DNA of 57,073 nt, from NCBI GenBank assembly GCA_002894305.1, contig PGEI01000009.1:1-57073 (forward strand). Direction: 5' to 3'. Source of the DNA: Comamonadaceae bacterium CD01 (GTDB lineage Bacteria > Pseudomonadota > Gammaproteobacteria > Burkholderiales > Burkholderiaceae_C). This document shows, piece after piece, positions 23,492-37,966 of the stretch. A program made the translations under genes and the position numbers. The stretch's first letter is position 1, and every line of letters starts with the position of its first letter. The notes under the pieces were generated by a model. The model searched no databases. It was not told the DNA's origin and saw only the letters and a list, made by a program, of their open reading frames with translations.

Positions 23492-26080
23492 ATGGAAATC
23501 ATTCGCACCCGCGCGCTGCGCGGCCCCAACCTCTGGACCCGCAGCACCGCCATCGAGACCATCGTGCGCTGCAGCGAGCAGGAGCACGACATCGGCCAGC
23601 TGGCCGGTTTTGAAGACCGGCTGCGCGCGCGCTTTGCGCAGATCGGCGCGCTCAAGCCCCAGGGCACCCACCAGCCGCTGTCGCTGGCCGACGTGCTGGA
23701 GACCGCCGCGCTGCAGCTGCAGGCGCAGGCCGGCTGCCCGGTCACCTTCAGCCGCACGCACGAGACGGTGGAGCACGGCACCTTCCAGGTCGTCGTCGAA
23801 TACACCGAGGAGGCCGTCGGCCGCCGCGCGCTGGAACAGGCCGCCGCGCTGGTCGAGACGGCGCTGGCCGACGCGCCCTTCAACGCCGACCAGGCGATTG
23901 CCGAGCTGCGCGAGCTGGACGAGGACGAGCGCGTCGGTCCGTCCACCGGCTCCATCGTCGACGCGGCGCGCGCGCGCGGCATTCCGGTGCGCCGGCTCAC
24001 GCGCGGCTCGCTGGTGCAGCTGGGCTGGGGCGCGCGGGCGCGGCGCATCCAGGCGGCCGAGCTGGACGCCACCAGCGCGGTGGCCGAGTCGATCGCGCAG
24101 GACAAGGACCTGACCAAGCGCCTGCTGCACGCCGCCGGCGTGCCGGTGCCGCTGGGCCGGCCGGTGGCCAGCGCGGACGACGCCTGGGCCGTGGCCGAAG
24201 AGGTCGGCCTGCCGGTCGTCGTCAAGCCCCAGGACGGCAACCAGGGCAAGGGCGTGACGGTGAACATCGCCACCCGCGCCCAGCTGGACGCCGCCTACGC
24301 GACGGCGCGCGAGTACGGCGACGAGATCATGGTCGAGCGCTTTCTGCCCGGCCATGACTTTCGCCTGCTCATCGTCGGCGACCGCATGGTGGCCGCCGCG
24401 CGGCGCGACCCGCCGCAGGTGCTGGGCGACGGCGTGCACACCATTGGCGAGCTGGTTGACGAGGTCAACCGCGACCCGCGCCGCGGCAGCGGCCACGGCA
24501 CGGCGCTGACCCGCATCCGCCTGGACGAGATCGCGCTGGCGCGCCTGACCGCCGAGGGCCTGAGCCCCGAGAGCGTGCCCGCGCGCGGCCAGCGCGTGGT
24601 GCTGCGCCACAACGCCAACCTGTCCACCGGCGGCAGCGCCACCGACGTGACCGACGACGTTCACCCCGACATCGCCGCGCGCGCCATCGAGGCGGCGCAG
24701 ACGATTGGCCTGCACATCTGCGGCGTCGACGTGATCTGCGAGTCGATGCTGCGCCCGCTGGAAGACCAGGGCGGCGGCATCGTCGAGGTCAACGCCGCAC
24801 CCGGCCTGCGCATGCACCTGTCGCCCTCGTTCGGGCGTGCGCGCAACGTCGGTGCACCCATGGTCGACGCCCTCTTTCCCCCGGGCGAGGACGGGCGCGT
24901 GCCGCTGGTCGCCGTCACCGGCACCAACGGCAAGACGACGACGACGCGCCTGATCGCCCACCTGTTTGCCGCCCACGGCTGGCGCACAGCGATGACCAAC
25001 ACCGACGGCGTCTACGTCAACGGCCACCAGATCGACAGCGGCGACTGCTCCGGCCCCAGGAGCGCACGCAACGCGCTGTTCCACCCCGAGACCGACGCCG
25101 CCGTGCTCGAATGCGCGCGCGGCGGGCTCTTGCGCGAGGGCCTGGGCTTCGACCGCTGCCAGGTCGCGGTGGTCACCAACGTCGGCGAGGGCGACCACCT
25201 GGGACTGAACTTCATCACCACGGTGGAAGACGTTGCCGTGCTCAAGCGCGTCATCGTGCAGAACGTCACGCCCGCCACCGGCTGGGCCGTGCTCAACGCC
25301 GCCGACCCGCACGTCGCGGCCATGGCCTCGGTCTGCCCGGGCAAGGTCATCTTCTTCGCCCACGACCGCCACCACCCGCTGATGGCCACGCACCGCGCCC
25401 AGGGCCAGCGCGTGGTCTACGTCGAGGGCGAGCACATCGTCGCCGCCGAGGATTCGTGGCGGGAAAGCGTGCCGCTGCGCGACATCCCGCTCACGCACGG
25501 CGGCACCATCGCCTTCCAGATCGACAACGCCATGGCCGCCGTCGCCGCCGCCTGGGCCATCGGCCTGCCCTGGGACACGATCCGCCGCGGCCTGGCCAGC
25601 TTCGTCAACGACAGCGACAACGCGCCCGGGCGCTTCAACGTCATGCACTACCACGGCGCCACGCTGATTGCCGACTACGGCCACAACCCCGACGCCATCC
25701 GCGCGCTGGTGCAGGCGGTGCAGGGCATGCCGGCCAACCGGCGCAGCGTGGTCATCAGTGGCGCCGGCGACCGGCGCGACGAGGACATCACCGCGCAGAC
25801 GCGCATCCTGGGCGAGGCCTTCGACGAAGTCATCCTCTACCAGGACGCCTGCCAGCGCGGGCGCGCCGACGGCGAGGTGCTGGCGCTGCTGCACCAGGGC
25901 CTGCAGAACGCGCCGCGCACCAGCTACGTGACCGAGATCCACGGCGAATTCCTCGCCATCGACCACGCGCTGGCGCGCCTGCAGCCGGGCGACCTGTGCC
26001 TGGTGCTGGTCGACCAGGTGCAGGAGGCTCTGGAGCACCTGCAGCAGCGCTGCGCGGGGCCGGCGCTGGCGCCGAGCTGA
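23492..26080 (+). CDS. cphA: Cyanophycin synthetase (L-aspartate/L-arginine ligase)
   Basis: An 862-residue synthetase that builds cyanophycin, a poly-aspartate backbone with arginine side chains used for nitrogen storage. The N-terminal domain starts MEIIRTRALRGPNLWTR. The ATP-grasp domain (about 220-470) holds AQDKDLTKRLLHAAGVPVP, VKPQDGNQGKGVTVNI and IVEVNAAPGLRMHLSP; it adds aspartate. The Mur-ligase domain has an intact P-loop VTGTNGKTTTTRL (about 474-486), SGDCSGPRSARNAL, VVTNVGEGDHLGL and DYGHNPDAI; it adds arginine. The ATG at 23492 gives the usual N-terminus. An in-frame ATG at 23426 would overlap cphA' and add 22 residues without similarity. No cyanophycinase gene lies in the window. 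Confidence 0.93.
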   Translation: MEIIRTRALRGPNLWTRSTAIETIVRCSEQEHDIGQLAGFEDRLRARFAQIGALKPQGTHQPLSLADVLETAALQLQAQAGCPVTFSRTHETVEHGTFQVVVEYTEEAVGRRALEQAAALVETALADAPFNADQAIAELRELDEDERVGPSTGSIVDAARARGIPVRRLTRGSLVQLGWGARARRIQAAELDATSAVAESIAQDKDLTKRLLHAAGVPVPLGRPVASADDAWAVAEEVGLPVVVKPQDGNQGKGVTVNIATRAQLDAAYATAREYGDEIMVERFLPGHDFRLLIVGDRMVAAARRDPPQVLGDGVHTIGELVDEVNRDPRRGSGHGTALTRIRLDEIALARLTAEGLSPESVPARGQRVVLRHNANLSTGGSATDVTDDVHPDIAARAIEAAQTIGLHICGVDVICESMLRPLEDQGGGIVEVNAAPGLRMHLSPSFGRARNVGAPMVDALFPPGEDGRVPLVAVTGTNGKTTTTRLIAHLFAAHGWRTAMTNTDGVYVNGHQIDSGDCSGPRSARNALFHPETDAAVLECARGGLLREGLGFDRCQVAVVTNVGEGDHLGLNFITTVEDVAVLKRVIVQNVTPATGWAVLNAADPHVAAMASVCPGKVIFFAHDRHHPLMATHRAQGQRVVYVEGEHIVAAEDSWRESVPLRDIPLTHGGTIAFQIDNAMAAVAAAWAIGLPWDTIRRGLASFVNDSDNAPGRFNVMHYHGATLIADYGHNPDAIRALVQAVQGMPANRRSVVISGAGDRRDEDITAQTRILGEAFDEVILYQDACQRGRADGEVLALLHQGLQNAPRTSYVTEIHGEFLAIDHALARLQPGDLCLVLVDQVQEALEHLQQRCAGPALAPS

Positions 26081-26101
26081 TTGTGCTGCGGCAGGCCGGT
26101 T

Positions 26102-27676
26102 TCAGAGGTTTTCGAGCCTGGCCTCGATCTGCGCACGCAGCGCCGCATCGGTGGCCTCGCGTGCCGCTTTTTTCAGCACCTTCCTGGCGTCTTCGGCACG
26201 GTTCTCGTTCAGGTACAGCTCGCCAAGCCGCAGGCGCGCGCGCGCCGCACCGTTGGCGTCGCCGCTGGCTTCGTGGACATGGGCCAGCGTGTCGAGGACC
26301 GTGGGGTTGTCGGGCGCCGACTTGCCGGCGCGGCTGGCCAATGAAAGCGCCTCGTCCTTGCGGCCCTCTCCCAGGCGCAGCAGCGCCAGGTTGTTCAGGC
26401 TGGCCCAGTGCTCGGGCGACGTCTTGAGCACGCGCTCGTAATACGTCGCGGCGCTGCGCTTGTCACCCGCGCCTTCTTCCAGCATGCCGACCATGAAGGC
26501 GGCATCCACGTCGTCCGGCGCCAGTTCCAGCCGTTTGCGCGACTGCGCAAGCGCGGCCTTCGTATCGCCCTGGCGCAGCAGCACCAGGGCCATGCCGGCG
26601 CGCAGCGAGGGATCGCCCGGCTGCCCGGCAATCGCCCGTGCAAACGTGTCGCGCGCCTTGTCGTAGGCACCCATGCCGGCATACAGCCTGGCGGCGGCGG
26701 CCAGCGTGTCGACGCCGGGCTTGCGCTTTTGCTCCACCAGCCTATCCAGGCGCTGCTGCGCAGCATCGCCGGCACCCGAAGCCGCCTCGCTGACGGCCAG
26801 TTCCAGCGCAGGGGCGGGATCCTGGGGCGCGATCGTGCTCGCCTGGGTCAGGGTCGCGATGGAATCGCCCCACTGCTGCTGGGCGCGCTGGGCACGGCCA
26901 AGGCCCAGCAGCGCAGGCACGTCCTTGGCGTGCTCCTGCCGGGTCAAAACAGTGCGATAGCGCGCCGCCGCCTTGGCCGGATCGCCGGACGCCAGCCAGG
27001 CATCCCCCAGCGCCACAAGGGCCGGCGCAGGCACGTCCTTGCCGCCGCTGTTGGCTTCATCCCACGGTTTGAGCAACTCCAGGGCCTGCTCGGGCCGCCC
27101 GTCGCGCAGGTACAGGTGCGCCAGATCCACGCGCAGGCCAGGGGTGGTTTGCGCAAGTCCCGCCACGCCTTTTTCCAGATGCACGATCGCAGGCTCGACG
27201 GCGCCATGGCGCGCCAGGTACAGGCCAATGCGCTGGTTGGCAAGCCTGTCTCCGGGGGCGATCTTGGTGGCCTCCTGGTAGAACGAGAAGGCCTTGTCCT
27301 CCTCACCCATTGCCGTCGCGATGTCGCCGAGCTTCGTCCATGCGGTGTACTGGTCGGGATCGATCTTGACCGAGCGCTGCAAGGCCTCGATGGCCTGGGG
27401 CACCTTGTTCTGCAGTGCCAGCGCAATGCCCAGCACCTCATGCGCGGGCGCCGATTGCGGTGACTCCTTGATCACGCGGCGGGCCAGTTTTTCAGCGTCC
27501 GCGGCCTTGCCCGACTGGATCAGCTCCACCGCCTCGTCCAGCGGGCCGCGCTGGGCCGCCATTTTCCCCATGCCCATCACGCCCTGGGTCAGGTCGACCG
27601 TCATGGCGTTCGCCTGGACCATGGCAAAAAGCAGCGGCAAGGACAGCAGGACGGCTCGCAACGAAAAAACTTGCAT
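26102..27676 (-). CDS. Exported tetratricopeptide-repeat protein
   Basis: A 524-residue protein with a Sec signal peptide (LRAVLLSLPLLFAMVQANA, cleavage near residue 24). About a dozen TPR-like helical pairs follow, for example PQAIEALQRSVKIDPDQYTAW and PAAALGD-type repeats through to EDARKVLKKAAREA. TPR arrays bind partner proteins. The protein should be periplasmic. Its closest visible neighbour on the same strand is the PEP-CTERM-like von Willebrand protein, separated by a strong hairpin. In other bacteria TPR proteins accompany exosortase/PEP-CTERM exopolysaccharide systems. No exosortase is in the window, so this link is only suggestive. It converges with cphA with about 20 bp between. 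Confidence 0.82.
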   Translation of the reverse strand: MQVFSLRAVLLSLPLLFAMVQANAMTVDLTQGVMGMGKMAAQRGPLDEAVELIQSGKAADAEKLARRVIKESPQSAPAHEVLGIALALQNKVPQAIEALQRSVKIDPDQYTAWTKLGDIATAMGEEDKAFSFYQEATKIAPGDRLANQRIGLYLARHGAVEPAIVHLEKGVAGLAQTTPGLRVDLAHLYLRDGRPEQALELLKPWDEANSGGKDVPAPALVALGDAWLASGDPAKAAARYRTVLTRQEHAKDVPALLGLGRAQRAQQQWGDSIATLTQASTIAPQDPAPALELAVSEAASGAGDAAQQRLDRLVEQKRKPGVDTLAAAARLYAGMGAYDKARDTFARAIAGQPGDPSLRAGMALVLLRQGDTKAALAQSRKRLELAPDDVDAAFMVGMLEEGAGDKRSAATYYERVLKTSPEHWASLNNLALLRLGEGRKDEALSLASRAGKSAPDNPTVLDTLAHVHEASGDANGAARARLRLGELYLNENRAEDARKVLKKAAREATDAALRAQIEARLENL

Positions 27677-27715
27677 GGTCAGCTTTCAGGTCGAATACAA
27701 AATGGTGCAGCCCTC

Positions 27716-27747
27716 AACAAAATGGGGCGGCACCGTGCCGCCCCATT
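27716..27747 (-). terminator. Strong hairpin terminator after the VWA gene
   Basis: A 12-bp perfect stem AATGGGGCGGCA / TGCCGCCCCATT with a 3-base loop (27721-27747). Read on the minus strand it is followed by TTGTTG. It separates the VWA gene from the TPR gene, so it may attenuate rather than stop read-through. Confidence 0.7.
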
Positions 27748-27770
27748 CTGCCCCAGCAGGTTGGCTTGGA

Positions 27771-28844
27771 TCAGCCCAGATTGCGGCGACGGCGGCGCAG
27801 TGCGGCGCTGCGCAGGCCGAAAGCACCCAGCAACATGGGCAGAGCGCCCGGCAGCGGCACTTCGGATACCGAGCCAACGACCGTGATGTAGTCCTTCTCC
27901 AGCGCCACCTGCCCGCCATCCACAAAGGCGCCCACGCCAAAGTCGTAGGTGCCGGCCATCAGGCCCGTCAACGTCATGTTGAACGTGAAGGTGCGGTCTT
28001 CCGAGCGGTCCCAGGAACCGGAATAGGACACCGGATCAAAGCTCACCTCAACGCCGCCGGGCGTCGCGCCGACCAGGCCAAGCGCGACATTGGTGTAGGT
28101 ATCGAAGGCCTCTCCAATCGCGTTCTGTATCAACGTTGCAATGTCCGCGCTGCCGAACAGATTGAAAGAGCCGCCAGTCTCAGTGGCGATCGTCATTGCC
28201 GCATCGGGCGTGCAATCAGAGCAGTTAGCGTTCATCGCGTTGGTACCGACGACCAGCACCTTGACGTTGTTGTCCTTCAATGCGCCGATTGTTTCGTTCA
28301 GCGTTGGGTAGTACAAGCCACCCTCATGCCCGGGAGCGTCGCCGAACTGGACGATGAACCGGTGCGACCCAGCGCGCCAGTCGCTGGCCTCTGCCTGCTC
28401 CTTGAGCGCAATCAGGTTGGCCTCGGGTCCGTCACCGCCCCCGCCAGCAACCCACGTGTTGATTCCCGTCTGTACCGCGGCCGTATCGGACGTCAGCGCC
28501 TGGTTAACCTTGGTGACGTAGGTATCCCCTCGGTCCTTGTATTCACTGGCACCGAATTGGGCGTCGCCGTAACCGGCGACGTTGCCCATGATGGAAGTCG
28601 CGTTCGCTTTCGCCTGATTGATGATGCTTCCCATCGAGCCCGTGGTGTCGGCGACGAATTTCACGTCAACCAGCGCCGATGTTGGCGCCTCTTTGGAGAT
28701 GACGACCGTCTTGGTAATGGTGATGGATTCACCGACACCCAGAGTCGCCGAGAAGGTCTCGGGTGAAATGGAATCGGCCATGGCTGCATGGCTGGCCAAG
28801 GCAAAGCCCGCGGCGATGCCCAGCATTCGCAATACATGTTTCAT
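27771..28844 (-). CDS. Von Willebrand factor A protein with PEP-CTERM-like sorting tail
   Basis: A 357-residue exported protein. The signal peptide (MLGIAAGFALASHAAMA) is cut after about residue 23. The VWA domain starts at VDVKFVADTTGSMG, where Asp66-x-Thr68-x-Ser70 is a variant of the metal-ion-dependent adhesion site DxSxS, and continues through VAGGGGDGPEANL and FIVQFGDAPGHEGG. The C-terminus SEVPLPGALPMLLG, a hydrophobic stretch and an RRRRR tail form a PEP-CTERM-type (VPLP variant) sorting signal, which an exosortase would cut. That enzyme is not in the window. GC is visibly lower than in the flanking genes. An adhesion or matrix-binding surface protein is likely; ligand unknown. Confidence 0.85.
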   Translation of the reverse strand: MKHVLRMLGIAAGFALASHAAMADSISPETFSATLGVGESITITKTVVISKEAPTSALVDVKFVADTTGSMGSIINQAKANATSIMGNVAGYGDAQFGASEYKDRGDTYVTKVNQALTSDTAAVQTGINTWVAGGGGDGPEANLIALKEQAEASDWRAGSHRFIVQFGDAPGHEGGLYYPTLNETIGALKDNNVKVLVVGTNAMNANCSDCTPDAAMTIATETGGSFNLFGSADIATLIQNAIGEAFDTYTNVALGLVGATPGGVEVSFDPVSYSGSWDRSEDRTFTFNMTLTGLMAGTYDFGVGAFVDGGQVALEKDYITVVGSVSEVPLPGALPMLLGAFGLRSAALRRRRRNLG

Positions 28845-28989
28845 GGAACTGTCTCCTCGTTTGTGGACGGTACAGAGTACAAACGAGCTCCCCTCCTCTC
28901 AATAGGGCCAATGGACTACGGGTTTGCCGATGTAAATGCAAATGCAGCCACGCCTGCCCATGCCAAGCCTGGGTTGAGCCAGAAACCCG

Positions 28990-29583
28990 GCGCGCGCCCG
29001 CGGCAGCGGCCGACCTGGCCGCGGATCTGGGCGTGAGCGTGCCCACGCTGCAGCGCCTGCCGCCCGCTGCACGCCGGCCGGGGCATGTTGGCCGACTTGC
29101 CCATCTGCGCCGTTCAACCCCCAGGGCCAGGCCGAACTGCTGACGCAGTTGACGCCGCTGCAGGGCGGTGGCTGCTGGATGCCGCTGGCCGGCAGCGGCT
29201 GGCCAGTCCCTGACGAGGCACGCGACGGCTGGTGGCCCGGCCTGCCCTATCTGCTGCACGACATGCGACCGCAGGGCTACATGGGCCGCCTGTTCGCCCG
29301 CGCCGAGCACCACGCCCTGGGCGTCGCGCCCGACCCGCAGGCCTGGTCCGACGACGACATGCTGCCCATGCTGCACGCGCCGCTGCCCGGCGGCGAGGTG
29401 CCGATGCGGACGTTCGAGCCGCCCCTGCCGCTGCCGCCCCAGTGCGCGGTGTGGCACGCGGCATGGAGCGCAGCGCGGGATTTCTGGCGTGCCGCAGCGG
29501 ACGATGGGCGCGTCAGCGCCACATTCTGCGAGGTCTGCGCGGCGCATGCGGATCAGCTGTCCGCGGCGGCAGTGCATGCATGA
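28990..29583 (+). pseudogene. Decayed HipA-family (YjjJ-like) toxin kinase gene
   Basis: Pieces of a YjjJ-type HipA protein remain in order. A helix-turn-helix strand, AADLAADLGVSVPTLQRL (from 29009), lies in one phase. The N-subdomain is in another phase from about 29113: PFNPQGQAELL, then GLPYLLHDMRPQGYMGRLFA, then the PDPQAWSDDD segment. It passes directly into what looks like the family C-terminus (FEPPLPLPPQCAVWHAAW...ARDFWRAAADDGRVSATF). The kinase core of roughly 200 residues that belongs between the last two pieces is missing. There is at least one frameshift upstream as well. The last frame starts with a poor TTG at 29149 and ends at 29583. The 807-bp gap between the VWA gene and uvrA holds nothing else I can recognise. 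Assignment is from motif memory, not a search. Confidence 0.7.
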
Positions 29584-29651
29584 CTACCCTTGGAGCGTGC
29601 ACGAACCGGGAAAGCGGTGTTATTGCAACCAGTTGAACTGGCACTGGCCCC

Positions 29652-35477
<5,826 letters not shown>

Positions 35478-35620
35478 GGAAGAGGTCTTTGCAAAACAGG
35501 CGGAACATTCTAGGAGCCGGCAACGCCCCATCTCCGGGACACGCGTATTGCCACCTTTGCCAACAGCGGATCGTCCCGTACACTTTGAAAACTATCGTTA
35601 CTCGCGAAACGTGTGGAAAC

Positions 35621-36739
35621 ATGCAACTCCGTAATGTCAGCACCTGGGCCGGCTGGGCCCTGGCCGCCCTGCTCTGGATTCCCGCACAAGCCCAACTGCT
35701 CATCGGCCAGACGGTGGGCATCACCGGCTCCGCCGCCGCGACCGTCAAGGAATCGATGGGCGGCGCCGCCCTGTACTTCGACGCGGTGAACGCCAGGGGC
35801 GGCGTGAATGGCCAGAAGATCGAGCTGGCCGCGCTTGATGACCAGTTCGACCCCAAGCTCACGCTGGAGAACGCCCGCGTACTGATCGAGGAGAAGAACG
35901 TGCTGGCGCTGTTCATGACGCGCGGCACGCCGCACACGCAGGGCATCCTGCCGCTGCTGGACAAATACGGCGTCGTGCTCGTGGGCCCCTCCACCGGCGC
36001 CATGGCGCTGCACCGGCCGCTGCAGCGGCAGATATTCAACGTGCGCGCCCCCTACCAGTTGGAGGTGGTGCGCGCCATCACCCACCTGAAAATCCTCGGC
36101 ATAAAACACATTGGCGTGGTCCACGTGGACGACACCTTCGGGGCCGACGCGCTGGAAGGCGCGAAGCGGGGCTTTCAGACCAACAACATGCAGGCCGCGT
36201 TCATCGAGAAGTTCGATCGCAGCAAGCCCGACTTCAGCGCCATCGCACCGCGTGCCGCAAAGGCGTCGCCGCAGGCGGTGTTCGTGATCGGCACCGGCTC
36301 GGCCGTGGTCGACGGCATCAAGGCGCTGCGCGCGGCGGGCGTGAAGGGACAGATCCTCACGCTGTCGAACAACGCCTCGGGCGGCTTCGTGAAGGCATTG
36401 GGCGAGGACGCGCGCGGCGTGGTGGTCACGCAGGTGTTCCCGTTCGAGCGCTCGGTGAGCCACGAGGTGATCCGCGAGGCGCAGGCACTGGTCAAGGCTC
36501 GGGGCCTGGCCGAACTGACACCTGCAATGGTCGAAGGCTTCGTCAACGCCAGGGTGCTCGTCGAGGGCCTGCGCCGCGCCGGCCCCAAACCCTCGCGCGC
36601 AGCCATCCGCGAGGCGCTGGAGTCGATCCAGAACTTCGACCTGGGCGGCATGCGCATCAGCTACGGCACGAACAGCCACACCGGGCTGGACTACGTCGAT
36701 CTGTCCATCATCGACGCCGACGGCAAGTTCCTGCGTTGA
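35621..36739 (+). CDS. Periplasmic binding protein, branched-chain amino-acid (LivK) type
   Basis: A 372-residue Leu/Ile/Val-binding-type solute receptor. The signal peptide (TWAGWALAALLWIPAQA) is cut after about residue 24. The opening LLIGQTVGITGSAAATVKESMGGAALYFDAVNARGGVNG is typical, followed by the two-lobed fold with FMTRGTPHTQGILPLLDKYGVVLVGPSTGA and the ends of lobe two. No permease or ATPase of a Liv system is next to it, so it is an orphan receptor. It may serve a distant transporter or act as a sensor input. The frame is open further upstream, but the ATG at 35621 gives the signal peptide. The gene is divergent from uvrA. Confidence 0.87.
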   Translation: MQLRNVSTWAGWALAALLWIPAQAQLLIGQTVGITGSAAATVKESMGGAALYFDAVNARGGVNGQKIELAALDDQFDPKLTLENARVLIEEKNVLALFMTRGTPHTQGILPLLDKYGVVLVGPSTGAMALHRPLQRQIFNVRAPYQLEVVRAITHLKILGIKHIGVVHVDDTFGADALEGAKRGFQTNNMQAAFIEKFDRSKPDFSAIAPRAAKASPQAVFVIGTGSAVVDGIKALRAAGVKGQILTLSNNASGGFVKALGEDARGVVVTQVFPFERSVSHEVIREAQALVKARGLAELTPAMVEGFVNARVLVEGLRRAGPKPSRAAIREALESIQNFDLGGMRISYGTNSHTGLDYVDLSIIDADGKFLR

Positions 36740-36763
36740 CCGCCGCCGGCAGGCGCGGCGCGC

Positions 36764-37843
36764 TCACGCGCCCCGGCCCTGCGCCTGCACGCGCAACTGC
36801 GTGGGCGACTGGCCGGTCCAGCCGCGAAACGCGCGGATGAAGCTCTTCTCGCTGGCAAAGCCCACCGCCTGCGCCACCTGCTTGACCGGGCGGCGCGTGC
36901 GCTGCAGCAGCTCAATGGCGCGCGCGCGGCGCACCTCGTCCTTGAGCTGCTGCAGCGACGCGCCCTGCTCGCGCAACTGGCGGTGCAGCGTGCGCACCGA
37001 CAGGTGCAGCTGCGCGGCCAGGCCCTCGCCGTCGTGGGCGGCCGCCGGGTTGGCGGCCAGCAGCTGGCGCACGCGCGCCACCAGCAGGCGGTCGCGGCGG
37101 TACTGCAACACGGTGAGCGGCAGCGCGCGCTGCAGCATCTGGCGCAGCTGCGCCTCGTCGCGCGCCAGCGGCAGCGCCAGGTAGCGCGCGTCAAAACACA
37201 GCCGGGCCTGCGGCGCGTCGAAACGCACCGGCCCCGGGAACAGCAGCGGGTAGACGCCGGCGTGCGCCGGCGCGGCAAACGGAAATTCCACTGCCAGCAG
37301 CGGCAGGCGCGAGTCGATCAGCCAGCAGGCCACGCCGTGCAGGTTGCGCAGCAGCGAGACCATGCAGAACTCGCGCAACGCGCCGTCGCCGCCCGGCGGG
37401 CTCTGCTCGGCCAGCGTCACCACGGCCTGCGCGCCATCGCTTTGCAGCGCCAGCGCGACGGTGTCGGTCAGCAGGTTGTGGTGGCGGCACCAGCGCGCCA
37501 GAGCCAGGCCCAGGTCGGGCGCGGTGATCGACGCACGCACCAGCATGCCGTAGCTGCCCCAGGGCAGGCGGCGCTCGAACCAGCCCAGCGCCTCGTCGTC
37601 CAGCCCGCGCATCGCGCCCTCGCACAGCAACTCCATTTGCGCGGCGGTGATGCGCTGGCTGGCGTCGCTCACGTCCTGTGGCGCAATTTGTGCCTGCTGC
37701 AGCACCTGCGCAGCGTCCATGCCGCGCAGTGCATAGGCATGGACGACGGCCTGGACGAAGGCCATGGGCGTAACCGCGCTGCCCTGGTGCGGCGCAAGTG
37801 GCGCGCGGGCGCGAGAAACGGCAGGAAAGGCGGGCGTAGACAT
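36764..37843 (-). CDS. AraC-family regulator with arabinose-binding-like N-terminal domain
   Basis: A 359-residue transcription factor. Residues about 25-215 form the 'arabinose-binding domain of AraC-type regulators' class, with [31 protein letters not shown] and the [13 protein letters not shown] segment. The C-terminus holds the two AraC helix-turn-helix motifs, including [19 protein letters not shown] and [29 protein letters not shown]. It is divergent from the acyl-CoA ligase gene with about 120 bp between, so that gene is its likely target. The inducer is unknown. Two start codons (37861 and 37843) are possible; neither has a clear ribosome-binding site. Confidence 0.87.
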   Translation of the reverse strand: MSTPAFPAVSRARAPLAPHQGSAVTPMAFVQAVVHAYALRGMDAAQVLQQAQIAPQDVSDASQRITAAQMELLCEGAMRGLDDEALGWFERRLPWGSYGMLVRASITAPDLGLALARWCRHHNLLTDTVALALQSDGAQAVVTLAEQSPPGGDGALREFCMVSLLRNLHGVACWLIDSRLPLLAVEFPFAAPAHAGVYPLLFPGPVRFDAPQARLCFDARYLALPLARDEAQLRQMLQRALPLTVLQYRRDRLLVARVRQLLAANPAAAHDGEGLAAQLHLSVRTLHRQLREQGASLQQLKDEVRRARAIELLQRTRRPVKQVAQAVGFASEKSFIRAFRGWTGQSPTQLRVQAQGRGA

Positions 37844-37966
37844 GCGGGCAGCGGTGGGCACGGTCAGGGTCGATGGCCATTATTGCAACCTGGCTGGCCC
37901 CATCTGCATCACGACCCGGCGTACCCTTGGAAACTACCTGCCGCAGGACATGAAGGAGACCAACCG

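Noticed and set aside
21136-26038. Long minus-strand open frames opposite cphA' and cphA
   Set aside because: They mirror the GC-rich codon pattern of the cph genes and show no recognisable family.
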